64,000 nt of DNA from Petrolisthes cinctipes. Its lineage: Eukaryota > Arthropoda > Malacostraca > Decapoda > Porcellanidae. Below the pieces are notes generated by a model. It saw nothing but the letters and a program-made list of their open reading frames with translations, had not been told where the DNA came from and did not search any database. The stretch is from contig JAWQEG010004837.1 of the NCBI GenBank assembly GCA_033782935.1, forward strand, positions 32,677 through 96,676. Reading direction: 5' to 3'. The number at the start of each line of letters is the position of its first letter. Positions within the stretch are counted from its first letter, which is position 1. Made by a program: the position numbers and the translations under genes. Below, piece after piece: positions 25,657 through 40,212 of this stretch.

Positions 25657-27042
25657 CTCTAATTCACAAACAACATCACAGATTCCTTAATGTTTACCCT
25701 ATAACTTCCAGTCTGCTAACAACAGCTACTGATGCCCTCTATACCTTAAAATATTCAGCAGTAATCAAATTTCTCTTAAATGCTAATTATAAATTAAAAC
25801 TACTGGTATATGTATCTAACTTAAAAACACCAATAGTGCACACGAAAATAGGAGTGAAAAGGAGTGCAATGAACCACAAGCAGGTAAAATTGACTTTGAT
25901 GATCCAAGTTTGAAAATGAAAAAGGGGAACAATATCCCTGAAAATGTAAACAGACTTACACTAACTTGTACGAGTTCACTTATACTGAACGTTGCGTATA
26001 AATACAATTCTGGGTGCAATGCTTGAAGGCTTGCACAACAACTGGCAAATGTTCCACCTCCCCCACTTTGGTTCTCAATAATTTCTGTACTTTTACCAGG
26101 CAACCCTTACTGAATTAAGAGCTTTGCATATCAGGTGGATCTGTTAGGAACCAAATATCTCCACCAGACACTACAGTATATTGTACACAGAGACTTCCTT
26201 TATCAAGCACCGCCAGACAGCGATGCCATACAATATCCCAGGTGGAAAGCCAAATGTATCTGCCAGATGTACATACAAAGCTTCAGCCTACTGGTGTCTT
26301 TAAATGTACTGTTAATGTACTACAGATATCACTAGGCAGAGGTGAGTTAGTTAGTTAGTTGGTTGGTTGGTAAAGGCTTTCAAGGTTCCAACATTCCCTT
26401 TAAAGCATAGGCATTGTTGTCTGAATTATAATGGAAATCTTTTAAAAAAATATTGAAAGTCAGCTGTAAAAACAATTTCTTTAAACTTTTGTTGATCCAT
26501 AAAACAATATTTGGTGGGCCAATAAAAAAGAATAAATTTTAATATTTTAAATAAACCTGGAATGTTGAAACTTAAATCACCTTACATGTACAGTAATCCT
26601 AAATCTTAAAACTATACCATTAAATCTACATCTGTACATGTTACTTGCACCACTAAAACCTTCACCACTAGCATACAATCATTACAACCTTCACCACTAT
26701 ATAGTAGAAAACGGCTATCATAACAACCATCACCACCAGTACAAAACAGTCATCATCCTTACAAGACAACAGGCACTGTCAACACCATCATACACCATCA
26801 GTATCAACATAAACATCACCATTAGTATGATACCAGCCATCAATGCTATTTTTTTTCTTGCCAGTACTTTTGAGAATAATGAGTAGTTTACCATATAATT
26901 AAGTGAGTGTGTGTGGTGTTGTCAGTGGTGATGGGGAGCATATAACTTGTGACTTTACATTTCTTACAACTTGCTTGCACTTAGTATGTGATAAAAATAA
27001 TTCTTGTAACTAAAGTTGGCTATTTAAAAATAAATACTGATC

Positions 27043-27048
27043 TTTATT
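27043..27048 (-). terminator. Candidate poly(A) signal for tail 1
   Basis: AATAAA on the minus strand, about 235 nt downstream of the tail-1 stop codon. It is a single hexamer in AT-rich DNA, so support is modest. Confidence 0.4.
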
Positions 27049-27282
27049 TGAGAATCATAAGTGGTCTGTCTGTATCTGAGTAGTAATTAGTAAGTGGTTA
27101 AGGTGAATAAAAAAAAGGTAAAATGTAATATTACTTGGTGTGAACTTTACAATAGAGTATGTAAAAAATTTTCCTCTGTTTTTTATAAGTTTTCTGTCTA
27201 TCTCTCAGTTTCTTTCTCTGAATAATTAGTGATATAAAGCTCTGCACTTGAACTCTCTTTCCGACTCCTTTCTTTCTTCCAT

Positions 27283-27474
27283 TTAGTCAGCAATAAAGCC
27301 AGGGTTCTCAGTGGAGAGCGGAGTGCCGGAGGGTGAGGGAGTGTGGCTCGGAATGGACACCGAGGACTGGAACGCACTGGCCGGGTCGTAAGGCGGAGGA
27401 GCCCCACGACCATTACCAGCACCCACCAGGGCCACACGACTCCCGGTATCTATGGCACCGGGTGCAGGGGCAGT
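27283..27474 (-). CDS. Short cytoplasmic tail, alternative terminal exon 1
   Basis: Acceptor CCGGCAG sits after a T/G-rich tract. It reads TAPAPGAIDTGSRVALVGAG, NGRGAPPPYDPASAFQSS and SGTPLSTENPGFIAD, then TAA. It enters in phase 0, matching the transmembrane exon. PPPY is a potential WW-domain ligand. A minus-strand AATAAA occurs at 27043-27048, about 235 nt after the stop. Confidence 0.75.
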   Translation of the reverse strand, partial: TAPAPGAIDTGSRVALVGAGNGRGAPPPYDPASAFQSSVSIPSHTPSPSGTPLSTENPGFIAD

Positions 27475-29280
27475 CTGCCGGGCCCAAACCACACCACAAC
27501 ACAGCCAAAGAGGGAAGCAGGTTAAGGGAAGGGAGAGAAGGAGAGAGGAGGATGCTGTTAGTTTGGTGTGCTGTATTAAAGTTATTTACATCATCAGGGA
27601 CCCCAGCAAACACACACACAAAAATTCTGATAACATGCACAGTAGTCTGTTAGCTCAATTTTCAATTCTATTACAGAGAAGGGATCAAATACCTGGATAA
27701 GGTTGCAGCCAGTAATATTTTGCCATAATAATAAAACTTTATGAAACTCCGATGATTCAAAGATTAGTTCAAGTGGTTCAAAAATCATGGATATGGAAGG
27801 AATCTACTGCCCACAACTTTATCCAAGAGCATCAAGACTTAGTTATCAATAATACACCTTGAGCGATTGAGTTTTATTGTGAAAGCAGTCTTAAGTTCAT
27901 TCTGTTAGTGATACTGTACTGCAATTATACATGAAACTTTCCAATTCACAACTGACAAAGCATCATCACTGCTCACCAGCAATAAACTTTTTATATTTTT
28001 CTTTAACCAACTATGATATTCAAAGAGAAACTGCAGTTAAAACAATTTAGGCAGCAATACTAAATTTGAAAGGTTCTCTGTTTTAGATATTTCAGTGCTT
28101 AGTAAGTTATGACTAGGAAATCTTCATACCATTAATGTTCAAGAAAATATTAAGCCTTAGTTATGTGTTTGCCGGGAAGACAAGTACAGAGGGAGGGTTA
28201 GTGGAGGGACAGTGATGCCAAGATCGTACGTAAGGGGTGACTGGGTTCTCCCTTCACACTGCCTACACCGACAGTCCAAAGTTAGCTTGCACATTGAGAC
28301 TTCCTGCTGAAAATGTCTTGTAATCATTATGACTGATCTGATAACTATCTTTCTCTTAATTTTGCTCTCTCTCATCCAACCTCTGATGCTTCCATCATAT
28401 GACTGAATTCCCCTAACTCTTCTCCCTTATCCAAAGTAAAGTACTATATAGTCCCATTATTTTCTTGCCCCATGCTTCCCTATCCTATCACCATGCTCAT
28501 TCTCCCTAAGACTGTCTCCTTGTACCCATAACTTCTCCACATGCAACCCATAATCACACATTCACCATTTGCTATATGGACACTATGAGGTAAACTCTAG
28601 CTAAGCTACAATAGGTTTAACACTACTTAATGATGTCAATGTCTAATAGATATAGAATACTATATTCTCAACACATTGAAAATATATACAACATACTGTA
28701 TGCGAGAGTATTATAAACACTAAAAAAAGACATCAATTTGTGTACAGTCACAAACAATATTGACTTAAATTAGTCTACTTTTAATTTCATGCCTATGGCA
28801 GTTCAATCAACACAGACTGTATATTTACCATTTATTTGAAGTACAGTATTGAGATAGAAGAAAAATACAATACAAAGAGAAACTTTCTGTTGTTAATTAA
28901 CATCTTGGGATGGATGTGTTATTATTGTCTGGAACTGAACACAAGAAAGACCCTTCCGTAGAAAAAAGTATGAATGCATAAGAATAACTTTGCTAGGACA
29001 GACAGACAGACACTTTAACTAATGACCGAGATAATCTGAGACCGCCTACCTAATAAGATACACTCATAGTGATAAATGAATACCAGTAACAAAACAGACA
29101 GACATAGAGACACACCTATTATAGAGTATTATCTATGCCCTCAGACTGAAGATGTTAACTACCTAATCTACCTACCTACCCACCCACTAGCTGTACTGAA
29201 CCTGACCCAAGTCCCACTACAACAACATACCTGAAACTACCTACCTACACCACTAGCACTGGCCTGACCCATACACTAAC
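27475..29280 (-). other. Intron before tail 1
   Basis: No exon, hairpin or tandem repeat is recognised over most of this stretch. A pyrimidine-rich stretch with CCT/TCC words covers 28290-28520, and CTAC/CCTAC words are common at 29150-29260. Confidence 0.5.
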
Positions 29281-29410
29281 CTTGGTACTAACCGGGGGAG
29301 ACTTATTCTTCTTGGCTTTGTGGATGGTGATGGAGGCCTGTATGATGGTGAGGAGGAGCAGCGCCGCGACCACACCCACGATGATCCAGTGTTTGTTGGT
29401 CTGTAGGAAC
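29281..29410 (-). CDS. Transmembrane exon
   Basis: The acceptor is CCCCTAG. It reads FLQTNKHWIIVGVVAALLLL, then TIIQASITIHKAKKNKSPP. HWIIVGVVAALLLLTIIQASI is a clear single-pass helix, followed by a basic stop-transfer cluster (HKAKKNK). Two donors with the same GTTAGT core lie 12 nt apart: one after SPP (exon from 29293) and one after VSTK (exon from 29281). Both leave phase 0, matching both tail exons. Confidence 0.88.
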
Positions 29411-29617
29411 CTAGGGGGTGGGACGATGAGGTAAATTGGGTGATGTTGTGGGAAATTGGGTGATGGTGGTATAGAGTACAAGCTATGAAAAGGAGAGTTT
29501 GAATGAGTAGGGTAGTCCTAACAAATAGCTCAAATTGGACAAACACTAGATGACTGTAAAGATTTAATGAACATCACAGAAAATAAGAGAACCAGGAAAC
29601 TGAAACGGTTCACTCAC

Positions 29618-29678
29618 TTGATAGCTGAGTCTCCACCGTCATCTTGTACAGTTGTCTCGCGGCGTACTGACTCAGACG
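29618..29678 (-). CDS. Juxtamembrane exon
   Basis: This 61-nt exon has acceptor TTAACAG and donor ATCAA|GTGAGT. It reads SESVRRETTVQDDGGDSAIK, with the last codon split. It enters in phase 1 and so can be joined either from the SEA exon or from the Ser/Thr exon. VRRE might be a further proteolysis site; this is a guess. Confidence 0.75.
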
Positions 29679-30429
29679 CTGTTAAGAAATAAACAAAGCG
29701 CCGATGTAAGAACCTCGAAAGCCGTGGAACAAAAAAGAAAATAATTTCGTAGTTGCTAAAGAGAAAACAAAACACCAGTAAGATACCCTGGTATAACACA
29801 TGCATGATGGGAGAAAAAATGGTTACACAAAGTGGATATCATACAGTACTGTTCATGCGACACTGATATATGACTGTACATTACTCATAACATGTTATTA
29901 CGATTGCTCCTGACAGTTATATTTGTAGTCTCTGATGTATGTGTTGGTTGGCTAGTTCTACTCAGTAAAAATAACTCATTTGTTGATATGCTGTGAGTTG
30001 GTTTTTACTGAAGAAGCATGTACTGTACATATCAACAGTATCATCAGAGTACATTCTATGGTATGTATTCCTCTAATGTAATATTTTAATATTGGATGAT
30101 AAGAGCCTCCAGGCCTGGACTGAATTTACAATCAATTTAATTACTCCTATATTCAGGAAATATTACCTCACAAACCAACCAACACAGGAATTATTACTTT
30201 TAGATGCAGGTGCCACATCACAGGCTACACATAAGGCAGTAAAGTAGTAGGGAACAAAAGAAGAAGAGAAGGGAAAAGAACCTGCAATAAAATCAGCAGG
30301 TGGGAGGGAGTGTGGTGTTGCATGGACTGTGGTGGTAGGGGGGGGGGGGAAGAGATGTGAAGGAGGAGGAAGATGGGAATATGGGTGGAGAGTCAGAGAG
30401 GGAGACAGTTGTTCTGGGTGAGAGTATAC

Positions 30430-30783
30430 TTGTGGAGGGACGACTGAGAGTAGAGGAGTGCGTGCTAGAGGGTGCATCGTTGGTGGGGTGGGGAAGATTA
30501 GCACCGGGTGGAGAGGTACTCGGTGCAGTAGTGGTGGTGGTGGTGCTGGTGGAGGTAGTGGAGGTGCTGGTGGAGGTAGTGGAGGTGCTGGAGGAGGTAG
30601 TGGAGGTGCTGGAGGAGGTTGTGCTTGATAGTGGCTGAGGGCTGGTGGTGGACTCAGGAGGAAGGGGAGCAGCAGTGGGTGGGGACTGGCTGGAGGTGGG
30701 GGGCTCAGTAATGGTGGTGGTATCAGAGTAAGGCTCTGTAGTGGTACCATTGCCACCCTCGCTGTCCACAAGAGAGGCAGTGT
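30430..30783 (-). CDS. Optional Ser/Thr-rich stalk exon (3' boundary uncertain)
   Basis: Acceptor TTACCAG is followed by an open frame TASLVDSEGGNGTTTEPYSD, then Pro/Thr/Ser-rich sequence with TSTTSTSTSTT-type repeats. It enters in phase 1, matching the SEA donor. The exit is unclear. Donor-like GTATAC at 30429 (phase 1) would link to the juxtamembrane exon; other phase-1 GT sites lie near 30519 and 30501. If none is used, the frame stops at 30293. I chose the first because it keeps the most of the frame. Confidence 0.6.
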
Positions 30784-33700
30784 CTGGTAACAGTCAAGAC
30801 ACCACCATGAGAGGACTGCCTGTGGTCTGCTTGAGTGACGTGGGTACTGTACTGTACACTCATGACACAAAGTTTGCCATTGTCTCAGCAATATGAAGTA
30901 AATTAGTTTTAAACCTCCCTTTCCCTTGAAGAAAATGACAAATGAAATTGGAAAGTATGACTGGAATTGTTGGACAGTCTTGCGCTCCCATGTACACATC
31001 AGGGAGCCACGTGCAAAGTAAACAGCACAGTAAATGAAGGAAGAGATGAAGGGAGAGTTGTCACAGGATCAACCTCCTTGTTGATTCCAATCACTTGTCA
31101 CTACGTTGATGCATTTGAAATATGATAAAGTTATGTACTAAATAACTATGTGAGGTGAAGTGTTCATTGGGAAAGCCAAGTTTCATTACGGAAAGAATGA
31201 CGTCAAAAGACTCTTCAAAAAGGGCAAGTTTCTGGAAACTAATGAAATTTATACTGTATACAGTACCTGATGTAAATAATTAATTACTTTAACATATAAA
31301 AAAATTAAATAATGAATACTGCACTTGAACATTATATTTGGTCAATTTCTACTGTGATTAATACATAATTAATTCAAGACCTAACAAACTTTTTAATAAC
31401 TTTGACTGAAACTCTTTATACTTTGATGTTTTATGACACAAGGAATAATGTAACAGAACAAAAATTATACTGTACTACAAAAAGAAAACAAGTGTAGGTT
31501 ACATACAGACTGGAATGACCTGGTTACCTCAACAGGAATCCCACCACCTTGATGAGGTTCCTGTACTCGAATATATATGTGTACGTGTGTGTGTGTGTGT
31601 GTGTACAGAGGTTGCTGGTACCAGGAAGCAGAGGTCAGGTCAGATCAGGAAAAAGGAAGGTTAGAGCATGGATGCAGAGGGTATAATAAGGAGCTTAAAC
31701 ATGCAGTATTATCAAGTACATGTACAGCATATATCAGCGAACAGTACTACACCACCTGTGATAGAGTTTACACGAGGCCATCTGAATACAAGTGCCATAT
31801 CAATAATACCAAGTGAAATAGTTTTTATGTCACTCCTACTCTGATACATCATGGGACTTGGGGTCAGTTACAAGAAGAGTCATGGGTTGGGAGATGATAA
31901 CTGGTATGATGGCCCCACAGACACTAAATGAACACATCATATCAATCACTAACATCACTTGGCCCATGACTCTCCTGGCTCACTTACAGTTCTTTGGTCC
32001 CAAGATATAGTAAATAATAACGATTCTATTCTTATAATTCACAGATTTGTTTTTTATTCAAACAGAGAAACTTTCACCTGGTTTATTGATATACCACTCA
32101 TATTCCTAAAGAATATGAGTCAGCTGACTGGAGGCAATTGTTTCCCTTCCAGCTATGCCAGAAAACAGACCAAACCAGTTCAACAAAAGTTAAGTTGTTT
32201 TTTTTAAAGGAATAAATGCACTCCAATCTGCTGACAAAATCACAATCCCCTTTAAGGCCTCTCATGATGTACTGTACTGGCTTCTGAAGATGCTCAGCTT
32301 AAGTAACGTTTTTGGAATGTGGTATATGGGTGAAAATTGTGGCCACAAGCATGCTGTTTTCATCCATAATCCATCATCCATATTCTCTTAATAATGGTAC
32401 ATCTCCATAACCCAGCACAGCTCAACATGTTTTATAAATTGAAATGTTTATTAATAATACATGATCATTTGTACATTCATGAAGTAAGGCTTAACATAGT
32501 TTTACTTGAAATATACAGTTTATATGATTATCTTCTTTTAGTCTAACTATAGGGACTACAGCTTTATAATAGGATATAGAATTATAATCTGGAAAAAAGT
32601 AGAAGATATTTCAAACAACTTGGAAATCCAACCCAAGTTTCTGCAACCAAGCTAACAGTCTTGAAAACTTCACTGAAAATTAAAGAGTTAATACGTTCAC
32701 ACATTATAAACTCCACAATTCACCATGAAATCCGACATATTCTGAAGGAGAGTAAACCCGACTGAGAGAGCTGGGGTTCAAAGCCACACGAAGCCAAGCA
32801 CAGTGAAACAAACCATCGGAGCCTTACCATGTGCACAGTTGTTAAGGCTCCCAGGTAATTACATGGTCAGCTTGTAGTAGGTTTAAGTCCCAACTCTAAC
32901 AGTGGAGTTTATTAACAATTTACCAGGAACGTACCCAATGAAGTACTACATAATGTTTTGTACTACTGTAATGGCACTCTGAATAAAACCAAACTTTGGA
33001 TAACTTCAATTTTCACGACAAACAAAATTTTACAGTATACAAGATCTTACCTCACATGGTGTAGCCTAATGGTGGTACTGTAAGGTACTCTCTCTCTTTC
33101 TCTCTTTTCTCTCACTAGGCTGAGCGCCCACCACTACCCCCATCATCATCATCACACTATACCACCACAGCCAGTGTTGTTGTTGTTGTTGTTGTGTTGT
33201 GTGTCATTTGTGAGTTACTCATTTACGGTTTATCATTATGGTCTGTGTCTCCTAAACTCTACGTCTGGGGAACCCTTAGGAAAATTTATATAAACATACA
33301 TGTAGTCTACGAAATTCAACACACTCTAGTTTTTTCCTGATTCTCTGACCGCATTTTAGGTTCGTGGAACTTTACAAGGTAATTTTCTACACGTGTATAC
33401 CATGGTATGTGACAGTATAAACTCTTAATATGAAAAAAGAAAAGGGCTGCAAATTTTCATCAGTATAGTAGGAGCTGTGCAAATTTAAAACATCATTAAA
33501 ACAGATTGTAACCACCAAAAAGCAGTGACAAGAATATAATAGACTGAGTGTTTGGGCATCTACAATGAGAATTTTTATTTGTTTTCAAGTACTGTACCGT
33601 TTAATTTATGCCTCAAGTGGTGAAACATTAAGAAAGCTTTTATAGAGTAACAAATAAGCTGTTGAATTGCCTTAAACTATTTATAGAAAATTTTCATAAG

Positions 33701-34907
33701 GGTGTTTGTGTTGTTTTTCCTGTACTACTGGTTTGTCTCCTAGTAGGCTACTGTATTGGTTTCCTCGTTACTTGCTTGCATAGTTGTTAAAGGCAGTATC
33801 ACATGGGTGCCAATTTCATCCATTTTCATCCGACAGCTACATATGTCTACTCTAATTTTGGTCTAAATTATGTAAATATTTGGTAGCCTCACCTTGACTC
33901 AGTACATGATATACTCAGTACATGATATAAGATTAATTAATTCTCTTTTTGTCATTGAGATCAGCAGCAGAGAAGGACAGTGGGAAGATGGATAATATGT
34001 AAACAGAAATATAGTACTGTAATCAACAAGTTGCCTTCACTGTCAACAGGTAGCAAGGAAATGAATAGGATTAGGATACGTCTACACCAAAAATGCAATT
34101 CAACATAACCTTCAAATATGTACTTGCAGTTTTTCACTCAGCATGAATGGAAACGTACAAGTTGAGATTGTTCAAACGAGGAGCATACTGTATATAGCAA
34201 TGTATAATGCCAATCCTGTATTCATAAAAAGAGCAACAGTACATAAACCAACACCTAAAGATAGTTTTGAACCACTGTCAACAAAGAATCCTCCTCACTT
34301 GGTGTTTTAATTATGCAGCACTTTCTGTTCTTGAAAGAGCCTCTGATTATACCGACATATTCCAACTACTAATGCTTTCAGCCTATGCCACTTTACAACA
34401 CCTATCCGGAGGAAATCTCTTTAGTATCCGATTCCCTTACACCATCACAAGTCACGCAATCCAGCAGTGCCGAGATGAAAATGCATGAACTTATTGCTCA
34501 TGTGAAACGATTATTTTAAAGCTTATTTTATAATTTTCCAAGCATCCTAAATAGAATACAGTCATTTTTATGTGAAGCCAACAATTTCAAGCTTCAATTA
34601 GAACTTGTTAAAAATTCTACAGTGTATAAAAATTTTAATTGTCGTTAGCAAGTGTCAGGAACGGGGAGAGTTACTGTCCGGTGTGTGCTGAGGCCCCCAT
34701 TTACCATCTTGCCACTATCAAAACCACCACCACAACAACCACTACTACCACCATTGACACCACCCATACTGTAACAACCATCTTCACAATAACCAGAGAC
34801 ATTAACAACAACCATTACTATCACTTCTGCCACACCCATCACTACTGCACTACCATTTGTACCACAACCATTACCACTTCCCCAGCTACTTTCACAGGTA
34901 TATAAAT

Positions 34908-34940
<33 letters not shown>

Positions 34941-37900
34941 CTGACAACTACATGCACACACACACACACGCAGACAAATTTTCACTCTAGCTACCATTGT
35001 CACTACTACATTGCTGTTTCTACTCAGGGGTATTTGTATGGATGGTCATGGCTACATCACACACACATATATACATGAAACCTTAAGCACTGCAGTCTCT
35101 CTATCACTCGTTACTTTCAACCAATCAGTTATTCCCTAATTACCAAACTGTCATGGCAGCCAAGGTTTGTGTGTGTTAGTAGTACTGTACCCCCAAATAG
35201 AAGGTGTTAGTTTAGGGTGCATGAATCAGTCTAAGAGCAAAAATCCAGGACAGTGGGAGACGGATTTATGATCATTCTCTATAATGTCATTTTAGACATA
35301 AAGTATGTCAACCCTCAGATTTGAATCTTCTTTTGTAAAAAGAATAAAATAAAATGTATAACACTCAATAAAGTCAAGTTTTGTTGTTTTGTTCTTCATT
35401 GAGCACTTTAGATCACATTTCAAAATTTGGAGTAGAGTTTGACAATTTTCATTACTGTATAGGTGATGATAAAGAAAATTCTCAGATTCATTCCTCTCTC
35501 TCCCACAGCCTGAAGCCAGTTTCGTCTGTTTTGTGAGGGTCAAGGGTCCCCTGAAAATACGGACAGGCAGAGAACACAACAGACAGCAGCAGAACGGAAA
35601 AGACGAGAGTGACGTCATATGAGCAGTTGACAGAGTGTGAGAACAGATAGGTGCACAAGTGTTTTGAATGCCTTAAATTGAAAATAAAATGGAAATAAAA
35701 TAAATTAGGAATTGCTTTTAATGTGCAGGTGATTTATTGATTTTTTTATTATAATTATTTACTGCAAGGAGCAATATTTAATGAAATAGGCAGCTGTTTG
35801 TGTGGTTCTACAAATCATTAAGTTGTCATTAACAGCAAGTAAGGGTGGGATTAATATTATATCAAACTTAACAGGGACTATATAATAAAAAATCTATTCT
35901 TTAATAGTCACAATTAATGCAGTTCTATCTAGAATTAATGACCGCTAGAAACTTAACCTATAAAATAAGATTGGCTATCAAACGTGACAGCAAAAATAAT
36001 TTTCATGTCTGGAACAAGATCAACTTTAACTCATATCTGCTCGGAGTGTTTTATATGTACTGTACTGTATTCCAGCTTGTAAAGTTACTATTCTATCACT
36101 CCACTGAACACTTCCCATTATCCTTATTCACTGCTGCTGACTTTTTATCAACTAGGGTTATACAAGAAGTGTGTAAAGTTATCAAAGCAACACAGTTCAA
36201 CAAATGTGGCTGAGAATCAAACTAAAAGTGTAAACTGCTTAGTACTTCACATATGTTGACGACTACAACTAGACAAAAGCTACTGCAGTGCACATGACAG
36301 TTAATAAGTACAAACTGACAACACTGACCACAACATAATCAAAAGAATACAAAATACAGTGAGTATGGAACATGACAGCTAAAAATAAAGACTACAGTTA
36401 TTACACTTAGTCTACGTTGTGCAGTTACGTGTGATTAAACAACTAAATTAATGTATGTGTGTGCAGTGCCAATCTGTATCTAATCTAACACGTGTATGTC
36501 TGTACACACAGGTTAGTGCTGCCAACCAACCGAGTTTAATGTGAAAGTCTGAGGTAAGTACAGCATGCAACAGTACTCATGGGTTAGACAATAATTATCA
36601 CGTAAATGTACAACAACATATAATTAAATATATGGAAATGTTGTATTGGTCAACAAAGACTGTCCAGCCCATGAATTTTATTGTATGCAGTGGGATTCAA
36701 AATTGCCTTTAATTGATTAGTGAATTGCTGAGAGTACACAGAGATTGTCTGAACTCACACTGGTTGGCTGGAGATAACTTATGAGTGTACAAAGTGTAGG
36801 GATATTGAGGCGTTAAAACTGCCATTAACAACTAACATAACAGTGTATAAATGTCAGTGAAGGTATTGCCACTGATTGAGATGCACAGCCAAACTGAAGT
36901 GTCACCTTCCAAAGATGTCATGCACACACATATGAAAAATTACTTAAAAAAAATATACACAGTTTACAAAATCATGATTCATGAGTTTTGTTGAAGGGGT
37001 CTGAATACGGTATGCCATTTTTTGCTGTGTTGATAATTTTTCAAAATACAGTACAGGCTTCAGATTTGACCTAGGATACCTCCAGATAGCAACACTTCAA
37101 TAATCAGTTACAATGGCTTATCATAGTTTATCCAAATAATTCAAGTACAGGAAGTGCGTACGCTGAAGAACCAAACAGTCAAGACAAGGAACCTAAATAT
37201 ATCATTCCAAGACGTAAACAAACAATCCAATAGAACAAGAGAAGGGCAAGATATGGGGTAACTACAACAGCCATACACATGCAGATAACTTAAATGGTAA
37301 GTGTTGGAAGGCAAACTTTATGATCACTCTACTATTCCTATTGATACCAGCTATATTCTTAATTAATTGAGTTAAGTATTCAAATTAACATTATCATGAC
37401 TTTTATCATTGGAACCCTATACACCTTAGAGGTATTGTATACATAATATATTTAGGTAGGATAGGCAAGCTAAGTACAGTACCACCATCATTATCATCCT
37501 TGACACCATCCCTACGTATCAACATAATACTGTAGTTCTTAGGTGCATTGTAATTTGGACACAAGGAGAAGACCAGGCTTAAGCCAATCTCCTCCCTAGG
37601 TGAATTTTGAGCATGGGGGACGAGCTCAAAAAATTTATAAATGTTTGAATGCGAGAAATCCTCCAACATAGGAACCCAAAATCCCGGATCTTACAAATTC
37701 CTAGAAACTTCAAAATCGTTTTCACTATACTCAAAATCCTTCACGAAAAGTAAAAAATTACGATATCTTTGAAGCTGAACCCAAACTCCTTTACAGAGTA
37801 CTCTCACAGTCTATAAAAATCCTTGAACTGAGCACCATATTCTCCAATCTGAACTCTATTATCCTTCAAGTTGAACCCATAATTCTTTAATCCAGCACCA

Positions 37901-40212
37901 CAGAAGTATCCTCGAGAATCTGAAAGTTTAATCCCAAATTCTCTGTGACGAGACAAATACCAGCCACCACAAGCTTCTTCTACTTACAAAGACAATGTAC
38001 AGCCAGGAGAGTCAGTATTTTATTTTTATACTGTTAGCAAATTTTTGGTTACTGATTCTTCCAAAAAAATACCACGAAACAGCATTATACTGAAGGAATC
38101 TGTTTCATGGCATACACTGAAGGAATCAGTAACTTTCAATTTCCCAACTCATAATGAAAATACTGTATGGGAAAATGTTCACTTTTTACACCAACTGTAC
38201 TAGAAAAAAAAACAAAAAACTTAATTACAGTACCATACTCAATAGTACTACTGAAAAATAAGGAGTTAGAAATTTCCAAGTAAAATAATACTAATACAAA
38301 AGTTCATGGGAAAAAGAAGCAGATCATCAATGACTTTCACTAAATCTACTAAAGAGAATTCTTGAGCATAAGAAGCTATTTATGCTATTTCTATTTAATT
38401 ACATACTCAGCAACTACAAAGCAAGCATTGTCTCTAACAAATTTTAAAGGAAATACTACTAATCTACATGTACTATACTACACCATGTCCAAACCTACAT
38501 TTCTGTACAGGATGTAGTCTGTTGCTGATATAAACACAATTTAAAGAGTAATTAAAATGGAATGCTAATGCTATTCCTGTGTGTGTGTGTGTGTGTGTGT
38601 TGACAAATTTCTAGTATTAAAGCATGCAATACAAGCAATACTTATGGTGGTATATATCATGCAATATACTGTACGTACCATAATCAGTTAAGTATAAAAT
38701 GCACATGCACTTCACATAACATAATAGACAACACAAAACACTTATTAATACTGTAGCAACATAAGCAAAAACAAACCAGTTCTTGGTCTCAAAACAAACC
38801 ACAGCAGGTATGTATTTCAAATTACATGGAAATCAGACTAACATTAAAACGAAAGAAAAACATTTTGGGAGTTGTTGGCAATTGAAATTATGCTTACTCC
38901 AGAGATGAAACAAGACACAACACAACATAACAGCATGACAACACTAGGCTGTATACTTCCACCTATTTTTTAATATTCTTTATATAGTATGTTGTCTATT
39001 AATATCCTCTAAGTTATTGTACAAGTTCCAAAGACACATGTCTGCATTAGGAGTTATTTCTAATCAAATTTTGATTAAATTCCGGCAGTATATAGTTTAT
39101 CAACATAGCACACAAGGTAAAACTCTTAACACAGTACCATTATGATGAAGTTTTTAAGTCACGCTGGTAATCTAAATATGTCAATTTTATATCCTGACAA
39201 CTATTTTTGCTTTTTGCACATAGAGTCTGCCATTATGTTTTAGGTAATGCTACCAGAAGATATACACATACAGAATACAGAATATTTTCAAGAGGAAAGT
39301 ATAACAACAGGCAGGCAAGTAAGGCAAGCAAGCAGATGCAACATGACCACCAAGACCACGAAACCTTGGAGACGGAGAGACTGGTCAAGTTTTAATATAC
39401 ACTTACTTAATGTGTAGTATTCTGCATGTCAACTGACAAATCCAATAATTCCCAAGTAAGGGTGTAGGATACATATTTATGACTATTGTGACAGTTCCAT
39501 TACAAATCTCTGTGCCTATGTGCCAGTCATTGCAGCCATCACCACACTCCATGAAGCTCCTTGTCTACAGTAAAGAGTAACAAGCACAGCACCACTCCAG
39601 CCACCATCCCACCGTGCACAATAACAATAATAACAAGACACAGCGATTCACCATATTGTGTTGTCTCTGCATCAGCAACACATTTTTACACAGCAAGGGA
39701 CCAAAGGTTTTTAGGTATCTTTCGGATAGCGACTTTGCACGGTCTTAAAAAAATCGGTACCACCACAGCAGCAAATGCTACAGGATGGGTGCACTTGTAA
39801 TTCAAGCTCATCTAAACTTCCAACACATATTTTTATACAGATATGATAAAAACTTAGGAGTACTTGCAAATACCACAAACTTGTAGTACCTATGGAATAG
39901 TTATCTATATCACTGGTGGAGAATATGGTAAAAGTGTTGGTCACTAGTCATGACTGTATTGACAAACCTGTTCATCCTAAACTTTAATTTTAATCTTTTT
40001 AGATAAAAAAGCTAACACCATGGGAATGGTTGCCCATTTGGAGCTGTTTTGAGGAAGAAAAGGGATCAGAATAAAAGAAGAGAACAAAATCCTACTGCCA
40101 AAAATGGAGGCCAACTGACAGAAATAGAAGCAAATCATTAGCTACTACCTGAGATGCCTTTTCTGTTTAGGACTTGTATGGCCTCCCTGACACTACCATA
40201 AAGTCAGCCCTA
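30784..40212 (-). other. Large intron region between FGQ exon and Ser/Thr exon
   Basis: More than 9 kb with no exon that fits the phase-1 junction and no domain-like frame. It holds (GT)n at 31592-31608 and 38579-38601, (AC)n at 34910-34943, and the hairpin repeat at 38046. Undetected short exons are possible. Confidence 0.55.
38046..38138. repeat. Dispersed hairpin repeat, copy 5
   Basis: TTACTGATTCTTCCAAA and its inverse (GGAATCAGTAA) form the outer arms. The inner arms are ACCACGAAACAG and CTGTTTCATGGCAT. Confidence 0.8.

Larger units (their letters stand above)
24142..27282 (-). other. Region between alternative tails
   Basis: This would be the 3' UTR of tail 1 and intron for tail 2. 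A GA/GGT-rich purine stretch covers 24170-25300; the hairpin repeat is at 25571. No further exon recognised. Confidence 0.5.
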
